Assembly (NCBI RefSeq): GCF_012568445.1
Contig: NZ_CP046190.1
Location: 353,713 to 417,712, forward strand
Length of the DNA: 64,000 nt
Source: Enterobacteriaceae endosymbiont of Donacia vulgaris
GTDB taxonomy: Bacteria > Pseudomonadota > Gammaproteobacteria > Enterobacterales > Enterobacteriaceae
Reading direction: 5' to 3'
In this document: one piece after another, positions 40,609-49,651 of the stretch
Position numbering within the stretch: the first letter of the stretch is position 1
How the letters are laid out: each line of letters opens with the position of its first letter
Position numbers and translations under genes: made by a program
Notes under the pieces: model-generated
What the model was told of the DNA's origin: nothing
The model's input: the letters and a program-made list of their open reading frames with translations, nothing else
The model's database searches: none

Positions 40609-41286
40609 ATGATAAATATAAAAAAATATATATTGTTTTTTAGTATGTTCTTTTTATTATTAGTTACAACTAATAATTGTTTAGCATCTAATACATTATC
40701 TAATTTTTCTTTGTATGATAAATTAACAAAAGAAGAACAACAATTATTTATTCAAGAATTTGGGAAAAAACCAGTTATAGTTGAATTTTTTTCATTTCTA
40801 TGTTCTCATTGTTATGAATTTTATACAGGTAGTCATCAAAAAGCTTTAAAAAATAAAATACCTAAAAATGTAAAAATTATAAAAATTCACTATAGCAAAA
40901 TGGGGCAAGAATCAGGTTTATCTACTATATTAGGATATGCTTGGGTTGTTGCTAAAATGCTAAATGTACAAGATAAAATAATTGAACCAATGTTTGATGG
41001 TATTCATAATACATCATCTATTCATGATTATAATTCTATAAAAAGAATTTTTGTTAGAAAAGCTGGAATTACAGGTAATATGTTTGATGCAGCATGGAAT
41101 AGCAATATAGCAAAAACATTATTTGAAAAAGAATATGATATAGTTGAAAAACTTAATATACATTTAGTCCCAGATGTATATATTAATAATAAATTTGTAA
41201 TAAACATTTCTGGATTATTTACTAGTGATAATGATAATTTTTATCAAAACTATATTAATTTAATAAAAAAACTTTTAAAAAAATAG
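40609..41286 (+). CDS. dsbA: Thiol:disulfide interchange protein DsbA
   Basis: Periplasmic oxidase that introduces disulfide bonds. A signal peptide (IKKYILFFSMFFLLLV, cleavage probably after CLA) precedes a thioredoxin fold with active site Cys65-Ser-His-Cys68 in EFFSFLCSHCYEF, and the cis-proline in LVPDVY. E. coli DsbA has CPHC; the Pro-to-Ser change alters a position known to tune redox potential in this family. The start used is ATG 40609; an upstream in-frame GTG at 40597 would add four residues. Followed by polA as in the E. coli dsbA-polA region. Confidence 0.93.
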   Translation: MINIKKYILFFSMFFLLLVTTNNCLASNTLSNFSLYDKLTKEEQQLFIQEFGKKPVIVEFFSFLCSHCYEFYTGSHQKALKNKIPKNVKIIKIHYSKMGQESGLSTILGYAWVVAKMLNVQDKIIEPMFDGIHNTSSIHDYNSIKRIFVRKAGITGNMFDAAWNSNIAKTLFEKEYDIVEKLNIHLVPDVYINNKFVINISGLFTSDNDNFYQNYINLIKKLLKK

Positions 41287-41329
41287 AAATTTTTAAAAAA
41301 AAGATATATTTGCAAGTATATTTAAAAAT

Positions 41330-42202
41330 ATGAAAAAAAAAATAATTTTAATTGATGGATCATTTTGTTTATATCGCGCTTATTATGCTTTACCTAATTT
41401 AATTAGTACTAAAGGGTATCCTACTGGTGCAATATATGGTTTTATTAAAATTTTTAATAAGATTATAAAAATGAACATAAATAGTTATTTTTTAATTATA
41501 TTTGATACTAAAGGTAAATCTTTTAGAAAAAAAATTTTTAATGAATATAAATCAAAAAGAAACAAGATGCCTGATAATTTAATTTTACAAATTAAACCTT
41601 TATTAAAAATTATACAGGCAATGGGATATAGTTTTATATCTATAAAAAATATAGAAGCAGATGATATAATTGGTACTTTATCGATAATAGCAGAACAAAA
41701 AAATTATTTAGTTTTTATTTTTAGCTTAGATAAAGATATAACACAATTAGTGAATGAAAATATAAAAATAATAAATCCTATCAATTATTCTATTTCTGGA
41801 CCGAAAGAGATATATAAAAAATATGGAGTATACCCAAAATTTATTAGTGATTTACTAGCATTAAGTGGTGATTCCATTGATAATATTCCTGGCGTTCCAG
41901 GAATAGGAAATAAAATAAGTCAAAATTTAATAAATAAATTAGGAAATTTAAAAAATATTTATAAAAATATAAATAATATTAATAATACTAATTTTCGAGG
42001 AGGTTATAACATAAAAAAAAAATTGATAAAATATAAAAAATTAGTTTTTTTATATCATAAATTAACAAAAATTAAAACTAATATCATTTTAGATGTAAAT
42101 TATTTTAATTTTTTCAAATTTAAAAAAAAAACGAAAATAAATTATTTAAAATATTTATTTCAAAAATATGAGTTTAATAAATTAAATTTACATTATTTAT
42201 AA
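41330..42202 (+). CDS. polA: PolA reduced to the 5'-3' exonuclease domain
   Basis: Only the FEN-type 5'-3' exonuclease domain of DNA polymerase I remains, 290 residues against 928 in E. coli. Metal-binding acidic motifs are present: IDGSFCLYRAYYA, EADDIIGTL, SLDKDITQLV and LSGDSIDNIPGVPGIG. The protein stops at FQKYEFNKLNLHYL, which aligns to about residue 310 of E. coli. The 3'-5' exonuclease and polymerase domains are absent, and engB follows directly. It probably removes RNA primers and flaps, with gap filling by another polymerase. Similar stand-alone forms are known in reduced genomes. Confidence 0.93.
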   Translation: MKKKIILIDGSFCLYRAYYALPNLISTKGYPTGAIYGFIKIFNKIIKMNINSYFLIIFDTKGKSFRKKIFNEYKSKRNKMPDNLILQIKPLLKIIQAMGYSFISIKNIEADDIIGTLSIIAEQKNYLVFIFSLDKDITQLVNENIKIINPINYSISGPKEIYKKYGVYPKFISDLLALSGDSIDNIPGVPGIGNKISQNLINKLGNLKNIYKNINNINNTNFRGGYNIKKKLIKYKKLVFLYHKLTKIKTNIILDVNYFNFFKFKKKTKINYLKYLFQKYEFNKLNLHYL

Positions 42203-42242
42203 TTTATTTTGTATGTCATTCTATTTATTATTAATATTTAAA

Positions 42243-42848
42243 TTATATCCAATAATTAATATAATGTCTTATTTTTTTTAAATTTTTTTTTTTAACTGAA
42301 GAAAATGTAATTATTTTAATATTATTCAAAAATAAATTATTAAGTTTTTTTTTTAAAATTTTTATTATTTTAATTTTATTGTTTTGTATATTTTTTTTAG
42401 ATATTTTATCAGTTTTGTTTAATATTAATAAGACTGGTTTTTTATAAAAAATAATTTTTTTTAAAATTATTAAATCTATTTCTTTTAAAAAATTACGAAT
42501 ATCAATTAATAGAATAACTAATTTTAATGAATTTTTATATTTTAAGTATTTGCGTAAAATATTATAATATTTAAATTTATATTTTTTAATGAATTTATTA
42601 TATCCATATCCTGGAAAATCTAAAAAACGTATTTTTTTTTTACTATTTTCAAATACATTTATAAATAATGTAGATCCAGGAATTTTACTAACATAAGCTA
42701 TTTTTTTGTTAAGTAAAATATTTATAATAGTAGATTTACCTACATTAGAATAACCAATAAATGCAATATCACGATTATTAATTATATTAGTTAAAGTATT
42801 AATATTTAAAGTACTATAACTAAAATTAATATTATTAAAATTATTCAT
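42243..42848 (-). CDS. engB: Ribosome biogenesis GTPase EngB (YihA)
   Basis: Essential GTPase for 50S assembly. G1 is GYSNVGKST (32-40), G3 is DFPGYGY and G4 is NKTDK. It has 201 residues (E. coli 210). The C-terminal half is lysine-rich and divergent. It converges with polA, matching the E. coli polA-spf-yihA locus, but there is no room for a Spot 42 RNA in the 40-bp gap. Divergent from typA. Confidence 0.93.
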   Translation of the reverse strand: MNNFNNINFSYSTLNINTLTNIINNRDIAFIGYSNVGKSTIINILLNKKIAYVSKIPGSTLFINVFENSKKKIRFLDFPGYGYNKFIKKYKFKYYNILRKYLKYKNSLKLVILLIDIRNFLKEIDLIILKKIIFYKKPVLLILNKTDKISKKNIQNNKIKIIKILKKKLNNLFLNNIKIITFSSVKKKNLKKIRHYINYWI

Positions 42849-42968
42849 TATTTTTATATAATTACAATTATTAAAACATAAAATGTTAATATTTTTATTA
42901 AATATAATTTAATTATATATTAATAAAAAATTTACACAATTTAAATAGTATTTTATTAGGATTTCTTT

Positions 42969-44801
42969 ATGAAAAAAATACGTAATATAGCTATTGTTGC
43001 ACATATAGATCATGGAAAAACTACATTAATAGATAAATTATTACAAAAATCTGATTATTTTAAAAATACATTTAAAAATAGTTCTAATATAAATAGAATA
43101 ATGGATAGTAATGTATTAGAAAAGGAAAAAGGAATAACTATTTTTTCAAAAAATACATCTATTTTTTGGAAAAATTATAAAATTAATATTATTGACACTC
43201 CTGGACATGCCGATTTTGGCGCAGAAGTAGAACGTGTTTTATCAATGGTAGATTCTGTATTATTATTAGTTGATGCTGTGGAGGGTCCTATGCCTCAAAC
43301 ACGATTTGTTGCATTAAAAGCTTTTTCCTACAATTTAAAACCAATTGTAGTAGTGAATAAAATAGATAGGAATTCTATTAGACCTGATTGGGTAATAAAT
43401 CAAATATTTGATTTATTTGTTAATTTAAATGCTTCTGATGAACAATTAGATTTCCCAATAGTATATACTTCTGCACTAAAAGGAAGTTCTGGATATGATG
43501 TTAATAAAATGAAAAAAAATATGGATATATTATTAAATACTATTATTAAATATGTTCCTTCTCCTAAAGGAGATATTAATAAACCATTCCAAATGCAAAT
43601 ATCTCAAATAGAATATAATAAATATATAGGTAATATTTGTATTGGTTTAATAAATAATGGAAATATTAAAAAAAATCAATATGTTAATATTATTAAAAAA
43701 AATAATAAAGTAATAAAAGCTAAAATTTTATATATTATATTTAATATAGGATTAAACCCTATTTATAATGATAATGCTAAATCTGGTGATATTATAGGTA
43801 TTGCTGGTTCAGGATTTGAGGATGTAAATATTTCTGATACAATTTGTGATATTAATCATTATATATCTTTACCACCTATAAAGATAGAAAATCCTAAAAT
43901 AGGTATGTTATTTCATGTAAATAATTCTCCATTTTCTGGTATGGAAGGAAAACAGATAACATCTAATAAAATATTTAATAGAATTAATAAAGAATGTTTA
44001 AATGATATTGCATTAAAAATAACTAAAACAAAAAATAATAATATTTTTTCTGTTTCTGGGAGAGGAGAATTACATTTAATTATTTTAATAGAAAATATGA
44101 GAAAAGAAGGATTTGAACTATCCGTATCTAAACCTGAAATTATATCTAAAATAATTAATGGTAAAAAACAAGAACCATTTGAAATATTAATTTTAGATTT
44201 TAAACAAGAGAAAAAAGGTAATATAATTCAATTAATTAGTAAAAGAAAAGCTATTATAAATAATATTATTTTAGATGATTATAATAATAGAATTAAAATT
44301 GAAGCTATTATCTCAAGTAGAGGATTAATTGGTTTTAGAAGTGAATTTATAAATATAACTTCAGGTACTGGTATAATGGATTCTTTCTTTAGTCATTATG
44401 ATGTTAACCAATATCCTGTAATAGGAGCAAGAAATAATGGTGTTTTAATTGCAAATAAAGAAGGTTATGCAGTTTCTTTTGCTTTACATAATTTACAATC
44501 TAGAGGTAAATTATTTATTAATCCAGGAGAGAAAGTTTATGAAGGACAGATAATAGGTATACATAATAAATCAAATGATCTTACTGTAAATTGTTTAATT
44601 AATAAAAAATTAACTAATATGAGAGCATCAGGTAATGATAATCCTATTAATTTAATTCCTGTAAAAAAAATATCATTAGAGGAAGCAATAGACTTTATTA
44701 ATCATGACGAATTAGTAGAAATTACACCAAAATCAATTCGTATTCGAAAAAAATATTTAACCAAATCCCAGCGCAAATTAATAAAAAATATAAAAATTTA
44801 A
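42969..44801 (+). CDS. typA: Translational GTPase TypA/BipA
   Basis: Ribosome-binding GTPase related to EF-G, involved in 50S assembly and stress adaptation. G1 is AHIDHGKTT (11-19), G2 includes EKGITI, G3 is DTPGHADF and G4 is NKID. It has 610 residues (E. coli 607). The C-terminal family-specific domain ([30 protein letters not shown]) is well conserved. Monocistronic, between engB and the convergent tmRNA. Confidence 0.95.
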   Translation: MKKIRNIAIVAHIDHGKTTLIDKLLQKSDYFKNTFKNSSNINRIMDSNVLEKEKGITIFSKNTSIFWKNYKINIIDTPGHADFGAEVERVLSMVDSVLLLVDAVEGPMPQTRFVALKAFSYNLKPIVVVNKIDRNSIRPDWVINQIFDLFVNLNASDEQLDFPIVYTSALKGSSGYDVNKMKKNMDILLNTIIKYVPSPKGDINKPFQMQISQIEYNKYIGNICIGLINNGNIKKNQYVNIIKKNNKVIKAKILYIIFNIGLNPIYNDNAKSGDIIGIAGSGFEDVNISDTICDINHYISLPPIKIENPKIGMLFHVNNSPFSGMEGKQITSNKIFNRINKECLNDIALKITKTKNNNIFSVSGRGELHLIILIENMRKEGFELSVSKPEIISKIINGKKQEPFEILILDFKQEKKGNIIQLISKRKAIINNIILDDYNNRIKIEAIISSRGLIGFRSEFINITSGTGIMDSFFSHYDVNQYPVIGARNNGVLIANKEGYAVSFALHNLQSRGKLFINPGEKVYEGQIIGIHNKSNDLTVNCLINKKLTNMRASGNDNPINLIPVKKISLEEAIDFINHDELVEITPKSIRIRKKYLTKSQRKLIKNIKI

Positions 44802-44830
44802 ATACTATTATTTATTAAAAAAAAAGTAAT

Positions 44831-45189
44831 TGGAGCTGGGGGGATTCGAACCCCCGTCCAAAATTACTACACTTTCAGAACTACATGTTTAGTTTTATCT
44901 TATAAAAATTTTTTAATATAAACTGATAAAACTTAGTTTTATATTATATAGTCTAATTATTACTTTAGTATATAATTTTAAGACTAATTATATACGATCT
45001 CTTTTTTATGACCTATTTACTTTTATCAAAGAGAAAAATAATAAGAAACAGGGCTTCCTGCAGTTTTTTATGCTGCTAAAGCATATTTTTGAGTATTTGC
45101 AGCTATATTGCACGGTTTTTTTACAAGGCCTACCGTTCCTTGACATGCTCTTCAAGTTTTATAATTTTGTCAAATCCATAATCAGCCCC
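44831..45189 (-). ncRNA. ssrA: Transfer-messenger RNA
   Basis: Minus strand. The 5' end GGGGCTGATTATGGATTTGA pairs with the 3' CAGCTCC. The T arm GGGGGTTCGAATCCCCC lies next to the 3' end. The tag frame (45098 down to 45068) has resume codon GCA and encodes ANTQKYALAA followed by TAA, against ANDENYALAA in E. coli. The terminal ALAA protease-recognition residues are kept. The 3' CCA is not encoded: discriminator A is followed by ATT. A T9 run follows and may terminate transcription. Length about 359 nt (E. coli 363). Located 8 bp after smpB, its protein partner. Confidence 0.95.
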
Positions 45190-45197
45190 ATAAATTT

Positions 45198-45655
45198 TCA
45201 AATATTTTTTTTTAATAAACGTAATTTATTAATACTCCATTCTTTATTTTTTATAATATTTCTTTTGTCGTATTTTCTTTTACCTTTAACAACAGCAACT
45301 GTTAATTTACACCAGGATTTTTTCCAAAAAAGACCAATAACTACAGCAGTAAAACCTTTTAAATTTATATAATTTTTTAATAATTCTATTTCTTTTTTTT
45401 GTAATAATAATTGTTTTTTTCTATTATTATCATATTTTATATGATTACAAATTGTTTTTATAGGATTAATATTTAAATTAAAAACATAAACTTTATTATA
45501 TAAGAAACTTATATAACTATTAATAATACTAACTCTATTTAATCTTAATGATTTTACTTCCCAACCTTGTAAAACAAGACCTGCATTAATTTTTTCTTTA
45601 ATAAAAAAATTATGATAAACTTTTTTATTAAAAATAATATATTTTTTTTTTCCAT
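45198..45655 (-). CDS. smpB: SsrA-binding protein SmpB, frameshifted at a poly(A) tract
   Basis: Partner of tmRNA in rescue of stalled ribosomes. Reading the minus strand from 45650 to the TGA at 45198-45200 gives a full SmpB: NKKVYHNFFIKEKINAGL, LQGWEVKSLRLNR, GLFWKKSWCKL and KGKRKYDKRN. That frame has no ATG. The only plausible start is ATG at 45655, immediately followed by G and ten A (45642-45651), one base short of the correct frame. With eleven A the protein reads MEKKKYIIFNKK and is 152 residues, close to E. coli (160). Probably rescued by polymerase slippage, or a sequencing error. Confidence 0.88.
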
Positions 45656-45951
45656 TATAAAAATATTTTATTATTAAATATCATTAATTATAGTATTTAT
45701 ATTTGATAATATCAACATATTAAATAACATATATTTTTTAAGAAAATATTTTTTTATATATTAAAATTTTATTATTTATTAAATAAATATAATATTTGAT
45801 TAATTTAAAATTTATATTTTATAAAATTATTTATTTTATAATTATTTAATACATTTTTTAATATTTATTATTATAAAAAATAATATATATTATTTATTTA
45901 TAATAAGTATTTATTTTAAAATTTTATATAAAACTTATATAAGGATAATAT
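45656..45951. other. Gene-free region between smpB and grpE
   Basis: About 296 bp of almost pure A/T between the divergent smpB and grpE. I see no tRNA, no conserved protein fragment and no sigma-32-like element (CTTGAA with CCCCAT) ahead of grpE. An AAGGA Shine-Dalgarno precedes the grpE ATG. Confidence 0.4.
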
Positions 45952-46626
45952 ATGAAAAATAATCAATCATCAAATAATATTAAAAATAATAATATAGAAA
46001 AAAAAGATGATAATAAAAAATTAAATAATATAAATATAGATAATGATATAAAAGAAAAAAATTGTAAAAATGAAAATAAAACTGAAAATGGTAAAAAACA
46101 TAATATTGAATATTTTATAGAACAAAATAATAATTATAAAATTAAAATTATTGAACTTAAAAATAAATTAAAAAAAAATGAAAGTAATATATGGGATTTA
46201 AAACTACGTTCTCAGTCTGAAATTGAAAATATAAGACGTAGAGCTTTATTAGATATAGAAAAAGCTTATAAATTTTCATTAGAAAAATTTATCAATGAAT
46301 TATTACCAGTAATAGATAATTTAGAAAGAGCTATAGATTTAAAAAAAAAACAGAAAAATAATATTGATTTATCTATAATAGAAGGAATTGAATTAACACT
46401 AAAATCATTATTAGTATTAATTAAAAAATTTGGTGTGAGTATTATAGATGAAATTAATATACCTTTTGACCCAACTAAACATCAAGCAATGTCTATTATA
46501 GAATCAGATACAATAAAAGAAAATTATATTTTAGAAATTTTACAAAAAGGATATTATCTTAATATGAGATTATTAAGACCAGCAATGGTAATTGTATCTA
46601 AAATTAAAAAAATTAATAATAATTAA
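45952..46626 (+). CDS. grpE: GrpE nucleotide exchange factor
   Basis: Exchanges ADP for ATP on DnaK. Residues 1 to about 60 are a low-complexity Asn/Lys/Glu tail. Then come the long coiled coil (LRSQSEIENIRRRALLDIEKAYKFSLEKFI) and the C-terminal beta-domain with FDPTKHQAMSIIES and GYYLNMRLLRPAMVIVSK. The total of 224 residues is longer than E. coli (197) because of the tail. The Shine-Dalgarno AAGGA is well placed. Monocistronic, with a strong hairpin terminator downstream. Confidence 0.93.
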   Translation: MKNNQSSNNIKNNNIEKKDDNKKLNNINIDNDIKEKNCKNENKTENGKKHNIEYFIEQNNNYKIKIIELKNKLKKNESNIWDLKLRSQSEIENIRRRALLDIEKAYKFSLEKFINELLPVIDNLERAIDLKKKQKNNIDLSIIEGIELTLKSLLVLIKKFGVSIIDEINIPFDPTKHQAMSIIESDTIKENYILEILQKGYYLNMRLLRPAMVIVSKIKKINNN

Positions 46627-46636
46627 TATTTTTTTG

Positions 46637-46678
46637 ATAATATGTTTGTTAACTATTTATAGTTAATGAACATATTAT
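46637..46678 (+). terminator. Strong hairpin after grpE
   Basis: Left arm 46637-46655 pairs with right arm 46660-46678 around the loop TTTA. In RNA the stem is about 19 bp, continuous apart from two G-U pairs, followed by a T-rich stretch. It lies 10 bp after the grpE stop and ahead of rpmB, fitting an intrinsic terminator. Such a long stem is conspicuous in a genome with few terminators. Confidence 0.75.
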
Positions 46679-46723
46679 TTCAATAAAATATAAGAAAAAA
46701 TTCAAAAAAATAGGATTTTATCA

Positions 46724-46942
46724 ATGTCTAAAATTTGTCAAATAACAGGTAAAAAAACTATAAAAGGCAATAATCGTTCTCATGCAATGAATGCAACTAA
46801 AAGAAAATTTTTACCAAATATTCATTATCATAAATTTTGGTTAGAAAAAAAAAAAAAATTTATAAATATAAAAGTATCTGCTAAAGGTATGAGATTAATA
46901 AATAAAAAAGGTATTGAAAATATTTATTTATATAAAAAATAA
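46724..46942 (+). CDS. rpmB: 50S ribosomal protein L28
   Basis: Large-subunit ribosomal protein, 72 residues (E. coli 78). [28 protein letters not shown] and [14 protein letters not shown] match the family; the C-terminal six residues are lost. An A14 tract (46845-46858) encodes the lysines after FWLEK and keeps frame. Followed after 11 bp by rpmG, the conserved rpmBG pair. Confidence 0.95.
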   Translation: MSKICQITGKKTIKGNNRSHAMNATKRKFLPNIHYHKFWLEKKKKFINIKVSAKGMRLINKKGIENIYLYKK

Positions 46943-46953
46943 AGGTTATTTTT

Positions 46954-47118
46954 ATGGCAAAAAAAACACGCATTATAATTAAATTAATTTCATCTGCTCA
47001 AACTGGTCATTTCTATACTATTACTAAAAATAAACAAAATACACAAAAATTAGAAATAAAAAAATTTGATCCTTATATTAGAAAACATGTATTATATAAA
47101 GAAAAAAAAATTAAATAG
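46954..47118 (+). CDS. rpmG: 50S ribosomal protein L33
   Basis: A 54-residue ribosomal protein starting [19 protein letters not shown] and ending [12 protein letters not shown], the length and sequence pattern of E. coli L33 (55 residues). It lacks zinc-binding cysteines, as does the E. coli form. Shine-Dalgarno AAAGG precedes the ATG. Second gene of rpmBG, convergent with rpmE. Confidence 0.94.
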   Translation: MAKKTRIIIKLISSAQTGHFYTITKNKQNTQKLEIKKFDPYIRKHVLYKEKKIK

Positions 47119-47150
47119 AGTTTAATTTTTTAAATTTAATAATTAAGATT

Positions 47151-47202
47151 ATATTAATCAATAATGTTTTTAATAATTAACAATTATTGATTAATATTTT
47201 TT
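47151..47202. terminator. Bidirectional terminator between rpmG and rpmE
   Basis: A perfect 15-bp inverted repeat, 47151-47165 with 47183-47197, separated by a 17-nt loop and followed by a T run on the plus strand. It lies in the gap between the converging rpmG and rpmE genes. Confidence 0.7.
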
Positions 47203-47210
47203 AAAAAAAA

Positions 47211-47432
47211 TTATTCAAATATTTTAGAATTTTTAAATTTTTTCTTAAAATTTTCAACACGTCCTTTAGTATCAGTTCTTTTTTGTTTTCCAGTATAAAA
47301 AGGATGGCATATATAACATACATCTAAATTTAATTCTTTATTATTTTTTAAAGTTGATCTAGTATGAATAGTATTACCACAAGAACATTTTATAGTAATT
47401 TTATTATATTCGGGATGGATATTTTTTTTCAT
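47211..47432 (-). CDS. rpmE: 50S ribosomal protein L31
   Basis: Large-subunit protein of the zinc-containing (C+) type. Its cysteines lie in KCSCGNT and [13 protein letters not shown]. It has 73 residues (E. coli 70) and begins [10 protein letters not shown]. It is divergent from priA, the same arrangement as E. coli rpmE-priA. Confidence 0.95.
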   Translation of the reverse strand: MKKNIHPEYNKITIKCSCGNTIHTRSTLKNNKELNLDVCYICHPFYTGKQKRTDTKGRVENFKKKFKNSKIFE

Positions 47433-47536
47433 AAATTACCAATAATATATTTTTAAAAACTATCTATTTACATATTTTATAAAAATATTTTATTATTACA
47501 AGGAAATTTTTATAAAAAAAACAAAAACTTGAAATT

Positions 47537-49606
47537 ATGAATATTATTAAAGTAGTATTTAACAATTTTGTTATATATAATAAATTAGATTACTTATTAC
47601 CTAAACAAATACCAATTTATATTGGATGTAGAGTCATAGTCCCTATAAAAAAAAAAAATTATATAGGAATAGTTATAGAAGTTAATAATTATTCTAAAAT
47701 ATCTATAAAAAAATTAAAATTTTTACATAAAATTTTAGATAAAAAATCACTTTTTAATTCTTCAATTTTAAATTTTGCAAATCAAATTTCTAAATATTAT
47801 AAATATCCAATTGGATTTATTTTATTTCAAATATTACCAATATTTTTTAGAAAACAAAATAAATATAAAATAAATTTAAAAAATAATTTACTCGTAGAAA
47901 AAATAAATATTGGTAATAATATTAAATTAATAAAATTATATAATAATATTAACATAAAAAATTTTTTGTTAAATAAAAATAAAAATAATCATTTTAAAGA
48001 AAAAAATATACATAAAATATTAAAATTTTTAAAAAAAACAGATTTTCAGAACAAATTTTATGTATGGATAACACAAGATAATATTATTTTTCTTGAACAA
48101 ATAAATATTTATTTAAATATTATAAAAATAATTATATCTCAAAAAAAACAAGTTTTAATAATAGTACCCCAAGAATATTATTTTATTTACTTATATCAGT
48201 ATTTTATATCTAAATTAAATATTTCAATATGTTTATTATATTCAAATTTTAAAAATCAAAAAACATTATCAATTTGGGAAAATATCAAAAACGGTAAAAT
48301 ATTAATTATTATTGGTACAAAATTTACTATTTTTACACAATTTTTAAAATTAGGATTAATTTTTTTAGTAGAAGAACATCACTTTATATATAACAAAACA
48401 AATATATATAAGTATAATATAAAAAATATCGCTATTTTAAGAGCAAAAATAGAAAATATTCCTATTATATTAAGTTCAAAAACATTAAGTTTAGAAACAT
48501 TATATAATATAAATATCGGAAAATTTAAATTTTTATTTAAAAATGATAAAAAAATATTATATACAGACTTTTTTAAGTTTTTAGTTTTAGAAGTAAATCA
48601 ACAAATCTCTAAATTACAATTATTTCATAAAAATTTAATAAAAAAAATACAATTATGTATTAAAAATAATGAACAAATTATTATATATTATAAACATCAA
48701 GGATATTCTAATCTTATATTCTGTAATTTTTGTAAAAAACCTTTAAAATGTAAAAATTGTAACCAAAATTATATTTTTTTTAAAAAATTATGGAAATTAT
48801 ATTGTATATATTGTAAAAAAAATATAAATATGTTAGATTTTTGTCCTTTATGTAAAAAAAATTTTTTTATACCAATAGGTATCAGACAAGAACAATTAAT
48901 AGAATTTTTAAATAAATTATTTCCAAATACATCAATTTTAAATATTAATAATAAAAATTTTTTAAAAAAAATTTTGTTAATTAAAAATAATAAACCATTA
49001 ATAATAATTTCTTCTCAAATTTTATATAAAGAATATTTTTCTTTTTTAATTAATACTTTAATTATTATCTTAAATATAGATAATATCTTTTTTTCTAAAA
49101 ATTTTAAAATGACAGAATATTTTTCTCAATATATTTTCAATATATTAAATAATCATGTAGATATAAGTATTAAAAAAAAAAAAAAAGTGATTCTTCAAAC
49201 GAATTATCCATATAATAAAATTATTGTACAAATATTTAAAAAATATAATGAATATTATAATATTGCACATTTTCTTTTAAAAGAACGACAAATCATGTTA
49301 TTACCACCTTATACTAATCATATTGTGCTAATTTTAGAATCTTATGATAAAAAAATTTTGTTAAATTTTTTAGAAACATTAAAAAAACAAATAATGTATA
49401 AATATCTAAATGAAAAAAATTTTTTTATTATTGGTCCTTTGTCATTATTACAAAATAAAAGAAGAGGATTATTTAGAAAACAAATCATTTTACAACATAA
49501 CTTAAAAAGTAAATTACAATTTATTATAAATTATACTATTTCTATAGTAAAAAAAATTATGAATTTTAATAAAATTAAATTCATAGTTAATGTTGATCCA
49601 ACATAA
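47537..49606 (+). CDS. priA: PriA with degenerate helicase motor and intact zinc domain
   Basis: Primosome protein that restarts stalled replication forks. The N-terminal DNA-binding part (YLLPKQIPIYIGCRVIVP, YYKYPIGFILFQILP) and the C-terminal LPPYTNHIVLI are recognisable; 689 residues against 732. All eight zinc-ligand cysteines (396, 399, 405, 408, 423, 426, 436, 439) keep the exact E. coli spacing. The motor has decayed. Walker A GVTGSGKT has no counterpart (region 178-191; Lys to Gln). Walker B DEEH is VEEH (278-281). GTQMLAKG is SSQILYKE, and the GRAGR motif is gone. I infer a non-helicase primosome scaffold. A15 (49172-49186) lies within the gene in frame. Confidence 0.85.
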   Translation: MNIIKVVFNNFVIYNKLDYLLPKQIPIYIGCRVIVPIKKKNYIGIVIEVNNYSKISIKKLKFLHKILDKKSLFNSSILNFANQISKYYKYPIGFILFQILPIFFRKQNKYKINLKNNLLVEKINIGNNIKLIKLYNNINIKNFLLNKNKNNHFKEKNIHKILKFLKKTDFQNKFYVWITQDNIIFLEQINIYLNIIKIIISQKKQVLIIVPQEYYFIYLYQYFISKLNISICLLYSNFKNQKTLSIWENIKNGKILIIIGTKFTIFTQFLKLGLIFLVEEHHFIYNKTNIYKYNIKNIAILRAKIENIPIILSSKTLSLETLYNINIGKFKFLFKNDKKILYTDFFKFLVLEVNQQISKLQLFHKNLIKKIQLCIKNNEQIIIYYKHQGYSNLIFCNFCKKPLKCKNCNQNYIFFKKLWKLYCIYCKKNINMLDFCPLCKKNFFIPIGIRQEQLIEFLNKLFPNTSILNINNKNFLKKILLIKNNKPLIIISSQILYKEYFSFLINTLIIILNIDNIFFSKNFKMTEYFSQYIFNILNNHVDISIKKKKKVILQTNYPYNKIIVQIFKKYNEYYNIAHFLLKERQIMLLPPYTNHIVLILESYDKKILLNFLETLKKQIMYKYLNEKNFFIIGPLSLLQNKRRGLFRKQIILQHNLKSKLQFIINYTISIVKKIMNFNKIKFIVNVDPT

Positions 49607-49651
49607 TTATAAATTATAAAAATAAAATAATTTAATATTTTATTATTAAAT

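Noticed and set aside
42203..42242. Spot 42 RNA between polA and engB
   Set aside because: The gap is only 40 bp and has no similarity to spf, which occupies this position in E. coli.
45070..45372. Plus-strand open frame of about 100 codons covering the tmRNA 5' end and smpB
   Set aside because: It is the antisense of the tmRNA tag region and of smpB, whose minus-strand translation matches SmpB throughout. The plus-strand protein resembles nothing.
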